Source: a bacterium (GTDB lineage Bacteria; Bacteroidota; Ignavibacteria; Kapaibacteriales; UBA2268). Taken from it: a stretch of 36,297 bases of DNA. Position 1 is the stretch's first letter, and each line of letters opens with the position of its first letter. Made by a program: the position numbers and the translations under genes. The notes under the pieces are model-generated. The model was not told the DNA's origin. It worked only from the letters and a program-made list of their open reading frames with translations, and searched no databases. The stretch lies in assembly GCA_024711295.1 (NCBI GenBank), contig JANJTB010000025.1:1-36297 (forward strand), written 5' to 3'. Shown here piece by piece: positions 25,001 to 33,671 of the stretch.

Positions 25001-25309
25001 AGCATTATACTTAAGGGATTCGCACGTGGTTCTGTTGATGTTGAGGATGAAACTCAATTGCTCAATATTACCGCAGCACCCAACCCTGCATCTGATAGAA
25101 TTGAATTATTTTTTAATCATGGAAGTATAGCAGAAGGATCTGAAGTAAGTATTAGTGATATGAATGGTAATATTATTTTGAAAGAGATACTGAAGATCGG
25201 TACAGAAAAATACATATTACCGCTAAATAATTTTAGTTCAGGGACTTACATCTTGAGTCTTGTAACCAATGTTAAAATTTACCATGCAAAAATTATTGTT
25301 GTAAAGTAG
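22016..25309 (+). CDS. GH81 endo-beta-1,3-glucanase with T9SS sorting domain
   Basis: The ATG at 22016 starts the signal peptide (MKNLILSLLVILYSVSSA); an earlier ATG at 21974 is less suitable. The protein shows the glycoside hydrolase 81 layout: N-terminal beta-sandwich with TTNQFWSSIIF, a linker, and an alpha/alpha-barrel holding YGHGKSTLRVLS, NEFNDHHFTWGYFIRA and DDGNNQESTSEAMNF. By analogy with characterised GH81 enzymes, Asp531 (FNDHHF) would be the acid and Glu619 and/or Glu623 (NQESTSE) the base side, and all are present. The enzymes cut beta-1,3-glucan such as laminarin or callose. After the catalytic part, about residues 905-1010 form an ASH/Hydin-like sandwich, then a CTD (APNPASDRIELFF ... 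GTYILSLVTNVK). It is probably exported to digest algal or fungal glucan. No other glucan genes are adjacent. Confidence 0.92.
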   Translation: MKNLILSLLVILYSVSSAEVIKVGSGSYTTKTPKFINGTRDLENPKMNRPMNVDGPCFSNNVPENAWKPIYPAVTERFRASGKRVTTNQFWSSIIFKFNGGSHSNRMYPGPLSVNCNRDGIYLNNQRTIFVNNRIPSGDYTTANMKVDISPVTPLKIGILSVDADSTLVDDYGDWHVKAAWKKDSIIMSATFGRGSPFVYFEDIKQKIKISSNDPNTRLSSWYKKENDKLTLGIKNESTKEYWLLFLPADATYVLNNMQPGPEDTVFFKEIIVDLKSKDYFSIASVFNYDVSESTVQLMKKYAFSFIKDTKVSWNFDEKTGLVTSKFDFITLPKQGTENNTIVCLFPHQYNNIDGQVTFSDLKYPVIKGWMKSIEAKSFTTKLKPGGILYHFPKLINKTRGDTLKQFLDDLNKVKFIELIPDYNTSYGHGKSTLRVLSAIQAARAVGDTTKAKVWKDRVKMIFENWMSTSATEVDDAKPSGLISVQKRGGGDTLVPDTTSIGNYLLFYYNKTWNSIYGLPAGFNTDNEFNDHHFTWGYFIRALIEIMESEGKDYGSDDKWGGMIKMLIRDIAGDYRKVSDGGLSDTGDPLFPRFRNWDPYMGYGLASGHASFDDGNNQESTSEAMNFITSLALFGAMNGDKYYRDLGLYMYATQLSSIENYWFDVHKKNFWREPREWNKVDGKYVKELDSASYIWPFISIAWDSKSEMTNFFRPSIESLLGIQLLPYTPSSLYLARYSEWYADVYNNAYQKLVKFKDKKPVDHWQNIIWQFISLYHSQEAIDEFNNFRNFTRDDIIEQENVASGNYGENGTTRSYTYYWLHTLDSLGRLDTAITTVSTPFYSIFINQKLHKRTYIAFNPDTSSLNVTFSDGEKLDVPPFSTAYLNKAAKISLENFKPVLKSSSTEIDFDTLDVGDSRKRMYVYTNTTDTLQVIDDIEIADQNDKEFYLSYLDDERFILPGHNYVGMVGFKPKKPGLATETLVLLIDSAAGTTPPFSIILKGFARGSVDVEDETQLLNITAAPNPASDRIELFFNHGSIAEGSEVSISDMNGNIILKEILKIGTEKYILPLNNFSSGTYILSLVTNVKIYHAKIIVVK

Positions 25310-25351
25310 ATGATTTTGATATTTTTGAAATGATTATCCGTTTTATATAAC

Positions 25352-25381
25352 AAAAAAGGGAGTGACAAAAATCGCTCCCTT
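25352..25381 (-). terminator. Rho-independent terminator after the GNAT-like gene
   Basis: Read on the minus strand, AAGGGAGCGA and TCACTCCCTT arms (one G-T pair) form a 10-base stem followed by a T-run. The T-run is on the minus-strand side only, so it serves the gene ending at 25411. It lies in the 101-base gap between two convergent genes. Confidence 0.75.
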
Positions 25382-25410
25382 GAATTTACTAATAACATTA
25401 TTTGCGCCGA

Positions 25411-26538
25411 TTATATTTTCTTTTCATATATACGATATTTTTTATAAACTTCGCCGCTCATTGTAGTTGTGAGACCTCTATTCATCATTTCGTTATCTTC
25501 GAGAATCCAGGAAGCTTCACCTGTATCCATACCAAGCTCGTGAGCCCTCATACCGGACTCGTAATAAACTACTGCATCAACACCAGTACCACGGAACTCA
25601 GGTAGAAGTCCGAGAACAATTATTCGCATTATGTTAATATTTTTCTTTTTGGTAAGTAAATTCAATGCTGCACCTACCATACCGCCACCTTTATTGTGTA
25701 TCAATACCTGATTTAGGTCGGGCAATCCCAGGTGAAATCCTGCTGGTTTGCCTTTTACTTCCACAATGAACGCAACTTTTGGATTTGCTATTGGCTTTAG
25801 GTCAGCTGCCAGGAAGTCGAACTCTTCATTTGTCATTTTGACGAAGCCCCAATTGAGTTCCCAAGCTTTGTTATATATGTCTTTAAGTGTTTCAACATCT
25901 TTTCGAAACTGCTCTTTGTCCTTAAAATTAATATCTCTGATCGTAACCTGATAGCGCTCTTTGATCAATCCCTGAAGTCTTTTCATTTTTTCGGTAATAT
26001 ACTTATGAAACTCAAGTTTATAAGCAAAAAGGTCTTTGGACTTCTGCATACCGGCATTATCCATAAGTGTGGGATAATATCTTGGATTGTAGGTCATTAG
26101 TATCCTTGGAGGGTCATCAAATCCATCAATAAGCATAGCACATTCATCATTCATTGATGGATTTACAGGACCTCTTATTGCATCTTTCCCTTTCGACTTA
26201 AGCCATTCTGATGCTGTTTCGATAAGCTTGTTTGCAACTTCTTGATTGTTGATAGACTCGAAGAATCCAAAAAATCCTATCTTGTCACCATGTGTTAAAT
26301 TGTGATTCTCGTTTGTTATTGCTGCTATTCTGCCGATTATCTCCCCATTTTGCTCAGCTGTCCAAAGCTTAATCTCAGAGTGCTTATAAAAGGGATTCTT
26401 CTCAGTATTGAGAAGTTTCATTCTGTCGTAAATCAATGGTGGTACAAAATTTTTGTCGCCCTTGTAAAAATTCCATTGCGACTTTACAAATCTTTTTAAT
26501 TGTGATTTGCTCTCGACAGGGACTATACTAAATTGCAT
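25411..26538 (-). CDS. GNAT-like acyltransferase (YghO-type)
   Basis: This 375-residue protein resembles the GNAT-superfamily YghO-like group. Segments include FVKSQWNFYKGDKNFVPPLI near residue 17, LWTAEQNGEIIGRIAAITNE near 60, GFFGFFESINNQEVANKLIE near 88, and RGPVNPSMNDECAMLIDGFD near 122. The second half holds KVAFIVEVKGKPAGFHLGLPD and IIVLGLLPEFRGTGVDAVVY, which resembles the GNAT motif A acetyl-CoA-binding turn (Q/R-x-x-G-x-G/A). The substrate is unknown. The gene is the last of three closely spaced minus-strand genes (21 bases after the cupin stop) and has a terminator downstream. An acetyltransferase call is an inference from fold-level similarity. Confidence 0.75.
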   Translation of the reverse strand: MQFSIVPVESKSQLKRFVKSQWNFYKGDKNFVPPLIYDRMKLLNTEKNPFYKHSEIKLWTAEQNGEIIGRIAAITNENHNLTHGDKIGFFGFFESINNQEVANKLIETASEWLKSKGKDAIRGPVNPSMNDECAMLIDGFDDPPRILMTYNPRYYPTLMDNAGMQKSKDLFAYKLEFHKYITEKMKRLQGLIKERYQVTIRDINFKDKEQFRKDVETLKDIYNKAWELNWGFVKMTNEEFDFLAADLKPIANPKVAFIVEVKGKPAGFHLGLPDLNQVLIHNKGGGMVGAALNLLTKKKNINIMRIIVLGLLPEFRGTGVDAVVYYESGMRAHELGMDTGEASWILEDNEMMNRGLTTTMSGEVYKKYRIYEKKI

Positions 26539-26559
26539 ATCCGCTAACTCTTAAAAATA

Positions 26560-27051
26560 TTAAGTTAATTCGTTAATTATTTGTCTGTAATCGGGAAAAT
26601 CATTTACCAGTTTCTGACTTTCAGCAAGTTCAAAATCATTAAACTCAAACCCGGGTGCTACTGTGCATGTTATGAGCAGGTAGTCGCCCCTTGTAACTTT
26701 GGCTGCAAACCAAACATTTTTTGGGATGAATACTTGAAAACTCTCACCATTATTGATGTCGGGACCAATTTTTTCAATCTTCAATCCATGTTTGCCGAGC
26801 ATGAAAATCTCTGCTGAGCCTCCGGAATTGTAAATCCATGCTTCATCAGATTTAAGTCTGTGAAACTTAGATTTGTCGCCTTGACCTAAAAGAAAATAAA
26901 TGGCTGTTGAAGTACAACGGCTTTCGGAGTATTCTTCACCTAGAACGCCTGAAGGTATAATACTTGCAGATCTGTAAGTCTCACGGTAATATCCTCCTTC
27001 GGGATGTGGTGCAAGGTTTAATTTATCAGCCCAGTACTCAGCAGTAAACAT
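26560..27051 (-). CDS. Cupin_5 (DUF985) family protein
   Basis: This 163-residue protein matches the cupin_5/DUF985 family: LNLAPHPEGGYYRETYRSAS at the start, then TAIYFLLGQGDKSKFHRLKSDEAWIY, GESFQVFIPKNVWFAA and TCTVAPGFEFNDFELA. Cupin-type His and Glu residues (FHRLKSDEAW) are in place for a metal or sugar site, but the family has no well-established reaction. The start codon overlaps the stop of the S9 peptidase gene by one base (TAATG), indicating translational coupling. Full family length, so complete. Confidence 0.88.
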   Translation of the reverse strand: MFTAEYWADKLNLAPHPEGGYYRETYRSASIIPSGVLGEEYSESRCTSTAIYFLLGQGDKSKFHRLKSDEAWIYNSGGSAEIFMLGKHGLKIEKIGPDINNGESFQVFIPKNVWFAAKVTRGDYLLITCTVAPGFEFNDFELAESQKLVNDFPDYRQIINELT

Positions 27052-29834
27052 TACTTATTTCCTAAATATTTACGCCCTTCGATAATCCATTTGGCTGCGG
27101 GTTTGCCAAGTACATAATGGTCGAACCATTCCTTCATCTTAATGGACCAATCGAGCTTATTTTCATATTTCCTTGGATGATGAGGTTCATTTTTGTATTC
27201 AACCATCACACAATTTTTGCTTAGTCTCCTAAATGCCAAATATAATTCTACGCCCTGTGCAAATGGTACTGCTTCATCAACATTGCCATGCAAAACTAAG
27301 AGAGGTGTAGTGGCGTTCGGTACATGGAAGACAGGAGAATTACGGATGTAGCTGTCGAGAGAATCCCACAAATTGCCACCTATACGACTTTGATATTTTT
27401 CGTATTGAAACTGTCGAGCCAATCCGGATTCGGTTCTGATTTGGCTGTATGCGCTGGTCATATTGCCGACAGGTGCCCCTGCGCTTGCTGCAGCAAACAT
27501 ATTTGTCTGTGTAACAATATATGCTGTTTGATAACCTGCCCATGAATGTCCCTGAATGCACAATTTCTTAGAGTCCGCAATACCTCTGTCTATAAGCATT
27601 TGTACACCTGATGTGATGGCTTCGACGGCATCGGTACCTGGACGCCCGTCGCGATATCTGACATCGGGCACAAATACCAGATAATCCTCACCCAAATATA
27701 TCTGATATATAGGTCTGTGATTAACCCTTGGTTGATAAAATCTAAATGTTTGTTCAGAAAATCTTTCATAGTAGTAAACAAGTACAGGATATTTCTTTTT
27801 TGGATCAAACCCGTCAGGTTTGATGATATAACCATGTAGTGAATCACCTACCGGTGGTTTCCACCTGACCTGTTCTGTTGTACCCCACTTAAAGTCCTTC
27901 ATCTGTGGATTCACATCAGTGATTTTGTGAGTACTATCCATGAAAATATTTCCGACCCACAAGTCAGGGAATTCATCAAAGCTCTCTCGTGTATAAATAA
28001 GGTAATCCTCATTCTTGGGTTTAGCGGCAATGAAGAAATTCTTGCCCCCCAAGAAGTCAAATCCTTTAGCAGCACTAATATTTATTCCACCAATAATGTG
28101 CGTTTCGAGAAGATATATGTTTGTACTCTTTTTTTCTTCGGAGTAGCCATGTAAGTAAATGGTATCTCTATTATTGATGTATTTTTTATCAGGATCAAGT
28201 TTTCTGTATCTGAAAACAATTTTGCTTTTGCGGCCTACAGTTGCCGTTTGATTTAAGAAAGAGCCCGGGTCACCCGGGTATAATCTGTAAAGATCATATT
28301 TTTCGTTGACTAAAACGAAATTATCACCTTCGAACCAGCCGGCAATACCATAGCTTCCAGGCTCCATAGGCAAATCATTTTCGTCATCATAAAATGGTAC
28401 CGGTAACTTTGAGGTCATATTGCTTATGGCTTTGGACTGAACATTGTAAACATGCCAATGTAAATCTTTGAAAAATACTATATATTTTCCAAGTGGTGAT
28501 AATGATGCCTGCTCATAAATCCTTTCAGTGATTTTTGTCTTTTCACCTGTATTCAAATCAATCGCATAAAGGTCGAAATACCATCCACCCCATGTGCTTT
28601 GCCTAATATATGGGCTTTCATCATATCCTATGGTAACATTAGAATTTTCGCTGTATAGTACATTATCAAATTTTTCGTCACCTAGTTGGAAATAATTTTT
28701 TGTATCTGCATCATAAACGCAGGCAAAAGTTCTGTTTTTGTTCTTACCCCACCAGTTCACCTGATGAGAAGAAATTCTGTCATCATTCCAATGCCAAATC
28801 AAATCATCGGCATTTGCAAGCAACGAGTCCTGATTGTAGTAGGTAGAGTCTGTGAGTTTAGCATCTTCAAAATCTGAAGTGTCTTTTTCTGCTAATGGTT
28901 TAATGCCAAAAAACAGTTTTTTGCCGTCCTCAGTCCACTTTGTATTGTTCGAGGCAGGTATGAAATAGATGTTTTTTACCTGTTGTGGTGTTACGGCGAA
29001 TTGAGTCAGGTTTGGTCTTACATATTCCCAAATCATCAAGGAACCGTTATCCGGGCGGCCATCTTTACGCAATGGTGCCGAAACATAAGCCAGTATGTTG
29101 CGTTGAGGATTCCATGCCATTGATGAATATGATGTATTATCTGATTTATTGATTGCGATTTCGGGAATAAACTCTTCTTTCAGATTACGCCAGTAAATTC
29201 CGTCCTTTTTCCCATCAGGTGATGATACTGTATAAAATATGAATGTGCATGCACTATCAATCAAATACTCTTTTACAAAAGGAACTTTTATCTCTGTTCC
29301 TGAGCTCATGTGACGGATAGTTAATTCACTGCCGATTGCTTTTTTCTTCATTTTTTCAGACTTATCTGAGTCATCGGCATGCTTATGGTACATTAACCAT
29401 TTAGAATTGTTGCTGAACTGAAATTTGCTTACATTTTCAATTTCTGTTATCACGCCGGTAGAGTTACGTAATATAGCCATGTTGCTCTTAGGCTTATCTT
29501 TGCCTTTGGAATTGTCAACATCCAAAGATTTAGGATTTATATATGCAGCAAGCCAATTCCCGTCCTTCGAAAATTGTGGTTTGTCTCCACGTGGTATATT
29601 TACTTTGAATGAATCCCTGGGTGATATTACGAACAAATCTCCGTCGCCTCTATCAGGAAGAGTTGTGTATGCTATCCACTTACCATTATCCGATACTATA
29701 GTCGAACGAATAGATTTAAATTTCATAGCATCATCATGAGTAAAGGGCTTCTTAGATATTAAGTCAGTTGCACTGATGAATAAAAACAAAATTATCAAGA
29801 ATCCTGCAAATGGGATTTTTTCACAATATCTCAT
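27051..29834 (-). CDS. Exported S9-family prolyl oligopeptidase-type peptidase
   Basis: The 927-residue protein begins with an N-terminal signal segment (FAGFLIILFLFISATDLISK). Residues about 30-640 form the beta-propeller, with WD-like segments such as STIVSDNGKWIAYTT and FSKDGNWLAAY. The C-terminal hydrolase domain has CIQGHSWAGYQTAYI (nucleophile Ser at about 764), a charge-relay Asp in LVLHGNVDEAVPF, and the catalytic His in EYKNEPHHPRKYENK. S9 enzymes cleave short peptides after Pro or related residues, and the propeller limits substrate size. It is secreted to the periplasm. The cupin gene downstream is coupled to it. The elbow is G-H-S-W-A-G, a little different from the more common GxSxGG, but the triad is intact. 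Confidence 0.9.
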   Translation of the reverse strand: MRYCEKIPFAGFLIILFLFISATDLISKKPFTHDDAMKFKSIRSTIVSDNGKWIAYTTLPDRGDGDLFVISPRDSFKVNIPRGDKPQFSKDGNWLAAYINPKSLDVDNSKGKDKPKSNMAILRNSTGVITEIENVSKFQFSNNSKWLMYHKHADDSDKSEKMKKKAIGSELTIRHMSSGTEIKVPFVKEYLIDSACTFIFYTVSSPDGKKDGIYWRNLKEEFIPEIAINKSDNTSYSSMAWNPQRNILAYVSAPLRKDGRPDNGSLMIWEYVRPNLTQFAVTPQQVKNIYFIPASNNTKWTEDGKKLFFGIKPLAEKDTSDFEDAKLTDSTYYNQDSLLANADDLIWHWNDDRISSHQVNWWGKNKNRTFACVYDADTKNYFQLGDEKFDNVLYSENSNVTIGYDESPYIRQSTWGGWYFDLYAIDLNTGEKTKITERIYEQASLSPLGKYIVFFKDLHWHVYNVQSKAISNMTSKLPVPFYDDENDLPMEPGSYGIAGWFEGDNFVLVNEKYDLYRLYPGDPGSFLNQTATVGRKSKIVFRYRKLDPDKKYINNRDTIYLHGYSEEKKSTNIYLLETHIIGGINISAAKGFDFLGGKNFFIAAKPKNEDYLIYTRESFDEFPDLWVGNIFMDSTHKITDVNPQMKDFKWGTTEQVRWKPPVGDSLHGYIIKPDGFDPKKKYPVLVYYYERFSEQTFRFYQPRVNHRPIYQIYLGEDYLVFVPDVRYRDGRPGTDAVEAITSGVQMLIDRGIADSKKLCIQGHSWAGYQTAYIVTQTNMFAAASAGAPVGNMTSAYSQIRTESGLARQFQYEKYQSRIGGNLWDSLDSYIRNSPVFHVPNATTPLLVLHGNVDEAVPFAQGVELYLAFRRLSKNCVMVEYKNEPHHPRKYENKLDWSIKMKEWFDHYVLGKPAAKWIIEGRKYLGNK

Positions 29835-30038
29835 ATTACTTACTTTATATATAATTAAAATTCTTACTTTGTAAAATAACCAAACTTCAAATTTAATGAA
29901 TTAAATTGTAATTCAGAAAAATATGACACTTTATAGACAGTTGTTGATGTGTTTTGTTACACTTTTTTTTATTTTTTGTGCAACTTTCAAAAATTTTTGC
30001 CGTCTAATAAAAAGAATAATTTTTAAATGGAGGGTTTT

Positions 30039-30662
30039 ATGAAAAAAATAATATTGGTATTCTTGTTTACTTTAGTTCCTGCCTTAGCATATTCTCAACT
30101 AAGTATAGGCTTGTCGGCAGGATTTAATTCCAGCAAATTATCAACTGACTTTGATGAAATAAACAGCAATTTCAAATCCGGATTTCAATTCGGATTATAT
30201 ACAAGATTAGGTGGCACATTATTTATTCAGCCGGAATTTCTTTATTCGAGCCGAGGTGGTTTTTCGCAATTCGAAACAGAATTTTGGCAATCTGTTGGTT
30301 TAAAAGGCGAGGGTACCGAAATTCATACAGGACTATTCCAAATACCTGTTGTAGTGGGCTATAAATTACTCGAGGGCCAAAATACTTCACTCAATATTCA
30401 GGCAGGTCCTGTTTTATCAATTGTTGCAGACAAAGGACTAGCAGGTGTTGATGAGGTTTTTTCACAAAAAGATATTCAGGATTATTCATTTGGTTTATTG
30501 CTCGGGGGTGGTATTGATTTATCAAACATTTCCCTGAATGTAAGATACGAATATACTCTTAGTGATGTTTACAAAGTTGAATCTGAAGTTGCAGACAGGA
30601 CTATCAGCTCCAAAGCTCATACATTTCTGGTGACAATAGGTTTCAGATTGTTTAATTTTTAA
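30039..30662 (+). CDS. Outer-membrane beta-barrel protein (porin family)
   Basis: The ATG at 30039 is used because GGAGGG lies just upstream and the signal peptide (MKKIILVFLFTLVPALAYS) begins there. The mature protein of about 190 residues has alternating amphipathic strands: LSIGLSAGFNSSK, SGFQFGLYTRLGGTLFIQPE, GYKLLEGQNTSLNIQAGPVL, FGLLLGGGIDLSNISLNV, and a final strand FLVTIGFRLFNF ending in Phe, typical of BAM substrates. It fits the outer-membrane beta-barrel group 2 (PF13568-like). The function is not predictable. It is monocistronic, with a terminator 26 bases after the stop. The 190 bases upstream hold divergent promoters and no gene. Confidence 0.88.
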   Translation: MKKIILVFLFTLVPALAYSQLSIGLSAGFNSSKLSTDFDEINSNFKSGFQFGLYTRLGGTLFIQPEFLYSSRGGFSQFETEFWQSVGLKGEGTEIHTGLFQIPVVVGYKLLEGQNTSLNIQAGPVLSIVADKGLAGVDEVFSQKDIQDYSFGLLLGGGIDLSNISLNVRYEYTLSDVYKVESEVADRTISSKAHTFLVTIGFRLFNF

Positions 30663-30687
30663 TGATTTCACCTTTTATCCTGAAGGA

Positions 30688-30720
30688 ATGCCCTGTAATT
30701 CTAACTACAGGGCATTTTTT
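30688..30720 (+). terminator. Rho-independent terminator after the barrel gene
   Basis: ATGCCCTGTA and TACAGGGCAT form a perfect 10-base stem with an 8-base loop, followed by a T-run. Confidence 0.88.
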
Positions 30721-30835
30721 ATTTATTTGTTTATAAAACATAGCATTGATGATATTATAATTAATATTTTTTTAATGAAATCATACTAAATCAAATAAGC
30801 TCAAATAATCTCAAGTTGCCGTTCTTTTTGTATTT

Positions 30836-30871
30836 TTTGGTTACAACAAATACAATTATTTCGTATTTTTG
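30836..30871 (+). promoter_or_regulatory. Possible Bacteroidota-type promoter before the S9 lipoprotein gene
   Basis: TATTTTTG at 30864-30871 fits the -7 consensus TAnnTTTG, and TTTG at 30836-30839 could be the -33 element. The spacing of 24 bases is longer than the usual 19-21, so support is weak. It lies about 60 bases before the start codon. Confidence 0.3.
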
Positions 30872-30929
30872 GAAATTATTAAAACTATAAAAAAAGTTTA
30901 TATTTATGAATTAATTGTCGGGTGATATT

Positions 30930-33020
30930 ATGCACAGTTTTTTAATTATAATAACATTTTTTCTTACTATGATGATGTTTTCGTGTACGCAAAGTGATAA
31001 GTCTGCTCAAGAGACCAAAGATACAAAAGAAATCAACTTAAGTCTCAACCAAAGTGATATGGGCGAGCGCTTATTCAGTGCCAAAGACCTTTATTCAACA
31101 AAAAGAATAAGCGAGTTTGTATTATCGCCTGATGGTGAATGGATAGTTTATCGTATGGCGGTACCTTCTATTGCTGACAATAAGTTGTTCGCAGACTTGT
31201 ATGCTGTCAAAAGAGACGGTAGCGAAACCATTCAACTAACGGATAATAAATCTTCGGAATCAAATCCAAGATTTTCGAATGATGGCAAAAAATTAGCATT
31301 CATTTCATCTGTTGATGGTGCTCCTCAAGTTTATGTAATGGACTTCCCCAAAGGTACACCAAAAGTATTTACCAGTGTTGAAAAAGGTGTAAGCTCGTTT
31401 AACTGGGTTGGTAATACTATTGTTTTTGCATCCGAAGTTAAATTCAGAGAAACCATTAAAGACGAATATCCTGAATTCGATAAAGCTAATATGATGGTTT
31501 ATGATGATTTGCATATTCGCCACTGGGACGAATGGAACGATGAGAATGTAAGCCATATATTCACAGTAAGCTTCAACGGTGGGGAACCTAAAGACATCAT
31601 GCAGGGAGAAAAATATGAATCTCCTCTTAAGCCATTTGGTGGTGCCGAAGAATACGACATATCACCTGATGAAAAGGAAATTGCTTATACTTGCAAAAAA
31701 GTAGAGGATTACCCTTTTTCGACCAATTCAGACATTTTCCTTTATGATGTGGCAAGCGGAAGCACAAAAAATATTACCGAAGGTATGATGGGCTATGACA
31801 AAAATCCCAAATATTCACCTGATGGCAAATATATTGCATTCGTTAGCCAGGAACGTCCGGGCTTCGAATCCGACCGTATCCGCTTGATGGTTTATGACAG
31901 AACAAATTCTCAAATTTCTGAAATTTCGAAAACACTCGACCAATGGGTTGAAGAGTTTGTTTGGGCTCCCGACAGTAAGTCTTTTTATATTATAGCAGGT
32001 GACAGCGGAACAGTACAGATTTATACTATTGCATTAGATGGTAATTGGTCTGTCCTGACAAATGGTGTTCACAAATTAGGCGGTGGACTGAATATTACAC
32101 AAGACGGCAAAGTCCTTGTAACCGGCAAACAGTCATTCACAGAGCCATTAGATATTTTCGGATTCGATATCAGCTCGAATAAACTTAATCAGATTACCAA
32201 TCTCAACAAAGATTTGTATGCAAATATCAAAAAAGTTAAGGTTGAGGAAAGATGGTTTGATGCTACAGATGGTAAGAAAATTCATGCTTGGGTAGTTTAT
32301 CCTCCTGATTTCGATGCTAATAAGAAATACCCGGTAATCACATACTGTCAGGGTGGTCCGCAAAGTATGATCAGCCCGAACTTTCATTACAGATGGAGTC
32401 AATTCCTGATGGCTTCGAAAGGATATATTATTCTTGCTGCAAATCGCAGAGGAGTACCGGGTTTTGGACAAGCATGGAACGATGCCATCAGTCTGGATTG
32501 GGGTGGTATGCCTATGAACGATTTACTTGTTGCTACAGACCAATTCTCTAAAGAACCCTTTGTTGACATCGAAGGAAGAGCTGCTATGGGTGCCAGTGCA
32601 GGAGGTTATGCTGCTTTTTGGTTAGCAGGACAGCACCAGAACAGATTCAAAGCATTTATTGCTCATTGCGGCGTGTTTAATCTTGTTAGTAAATATGGTT
32701 CGACCGAAGAATTATTCTTCCCCAACTGGGAGTTTGGCGGTCCATACTGGATTAAGAAGAATAGAGATCATATGGAGAAGAATTCTCCCCACAACTATGT
32801 ACAGAATTGGAATACTCCTATATTTATTTCAACTGGTATGAATGATTTCAGAGTACCTTACACACAAAGTCTCGAAGCTTTTACAGCAGCCAGAGCTCAG
32901 GGAATTCCTGCCGAATTGGTGGTATTTCCTAATGAAAACCATTTTATTGGTAAACCTCAGGAATTCATCATTTGGAATGATAAAGTGTTCAAATTCTTAG
33001 ATAAATATTGCAAGAAATAA
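30930..33020 (+). CDS. Lipoprotein S9-family peptidase (acylaminoacyl-peptidase type)
   Basis: The ATG at 30930 is chosen (a TTG at 30915 is weaker). The N-terminus MHSFLIIITFFLTMMMFSC is a lipoprotein signal peptide with Cys19 as the lipidation site, so the enzyme is anchored in a membrane, on its periplasmic or outer face. Residues about 50-400 form a TolB-like propeller (NPRFSNDGKKLAFISS, NPKYSPDGKYIAFVSQ). The hydrolase domain holds TYCQGGPQSM, the nucleophile in MGASAGGYAAFW (Ser556), Asp in STGMNDFRVPY and His in FPNENHFIG. Residues 457-701 match an S9 catalytic domain. It would digest peptides outside the cytoplasm. A second S9 enzyme lies upstream on the other strand, but the two are not closely related in sequence. 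Confidence 0.9.
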   Translation: MHSFLIIITFFLTMMMFSCTQSDKSAQETKDTKEINLSLNQSDMGERLFSAKDLYSTKRISEFVLSPDGEWIVYRMAVPSIADNKLFADLYAVKRDGSETIQLTDNKSSESNPRFSNDGKKLAFISSVDGAPQVYVMDFPKGTPKVFTSVEKGVSSFNWVGNTIVFASEVKFRETIKDEYPEFDKANMMVYDDLHIRHWDEWNDENVSHIFTVSFNGGEPKDIMQGEKYESPLKPFGGAEEYDISPDEKEIAYTCKKVEDYPFSTNSDIFLYDVASGSTKNITEGMMGYDKNPKYSPDGKYIAFVSQERPGFESDRIRLMVYDRTNSQISEISKTLDQWVEEFVWAPDSKSFYIIAGDSGTVQIYTIALDGNWSVLTNGVHKLGGGLNITQDGKVLVTGKQSFTEPLDIFGFDISSNKLNQITNLNKDLYANIKKVKVEERWFDATDGKKIHAWVVYPPDFDANKKYPVITYCQGGPQSMISPNFHYRWSQFLMASKGYIILAANRRGVPGFGQAWNDAISLDWGGMPMNDLLVATDQFSKEPFVDIEGRAAMGASAGGYAAFWLAGQHQNRFKAFIAHCGVFNLVSKYGSTEELFFPNWEFGGPYWIKKNRDHMEKNSPHNYVQNWNTPIFISTGMNDFRVPYTQSLEAFTAARAQGIPAELVVFPNENHFIGKPQEFIIWNDKVFKFLDKYCKK

Positions 33021-33068
33021 TAAATATTGATTTACTGTTGATTAATTCAGGTTTTCTTTTAATCTGTT

Positions 33069-33602
33069 ATGTCGCGAAAAGAAGATTTAATAACTAAGGT
33101 CAAGACTCTGACAGGTGTAACCGGTTCAGAGCTGACCGTAGTATTTATTCTGGTATCGGGCTTATTGATGGGGCTTATAATTCAGGCAGTACAGGGGAAT
33201 GCTGATAATACAAAAAAGGTAAATAAAGAAATTTATCATTTATTGGACTCTCTTGCAAATGCGTCAAAAGCTACTTACAGAGCTACTGATGCCTCAAATA
33301 ATGTATTGGATGCCGATTCAAACAGCGCGGATATTCAGCAACAGACATTCTTTTCTTCCTCCGGGACTGCTAACGGTACTAAGACTACAAAAGCTGACAG
33401 ACTAAAGGGTAGCAAAATCAATATCAATGATGCTTCGAAAGTTGAGTTGATGAAATTACCCGGCATCGGAGAGAAAACAGCTATCAGTATTATTGAGTAC
33501 AGGGATAGCAGACCTTTTGGTTCCATTAATGAAATTAAAAACGTTAAGGGAATTGGAGTTAAAAAGTTCGAACAGATGAGAGAATTTATTGATGTTAAGT
33601 AA
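33069..33602 (+). CDS. ComEA-like helix-hairpin-helix protein
   Basis: The 177-residue protein has one membrane span near the N-terminus (residues about 20-40; ELTVVFILVSGLLMGLIIQA), a low-complexity linker rich in Ser, Asn and Asp, and a C-terminal pair of HhH motifs (residues about 115-175): ININDASKVELMKLPGIGEK and IKNVKGIGVKKFEQMREF. This is the ComEA layout of an anchored double-stranded-DNA-binding domain. ComEA proteins bind incoming DNA during natural transformation, but similar proteins occur in species not shown to be competent. It lies 48 bases after the S9 gene and 69 before gcvT, all on the plus strand, without an obvious shared function. Confidence 0.85.
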   Translation: MSRKEDLITKVKTLTGVTGSELTVVFILVSGLLMGLIIQAVQGNADNTKKVNKEIYHLLDSLANASKATYRATDASNNVLDADSNSADIQQQTFFSSSGTANGTKTTKADRLKGSKININDASKVELMKLPGIGEKTAISIIEYRDSRPFGSINEIKNVKGIGVKKFEQMREFIDVK

Positions 33603-33671
33603 TTTGATTATCATAAACGTTTTATATTTTTTTGAAGACATTATAAATAAAAATTTATCAGGAATAATAAT

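Noticed and set aside
29425-29739. 104-codon open frame on the plus strand
   Set aside because: It is antisense within the S9 peptidase gene, whose frame carries full family motifs.
29890-29907. AATTTAAT-GA-ATTAAATT inverted repeat before the barrel gene
   Set aside because: It consists almost only of A and T in a very AT-rich region, so chance formation is likely.
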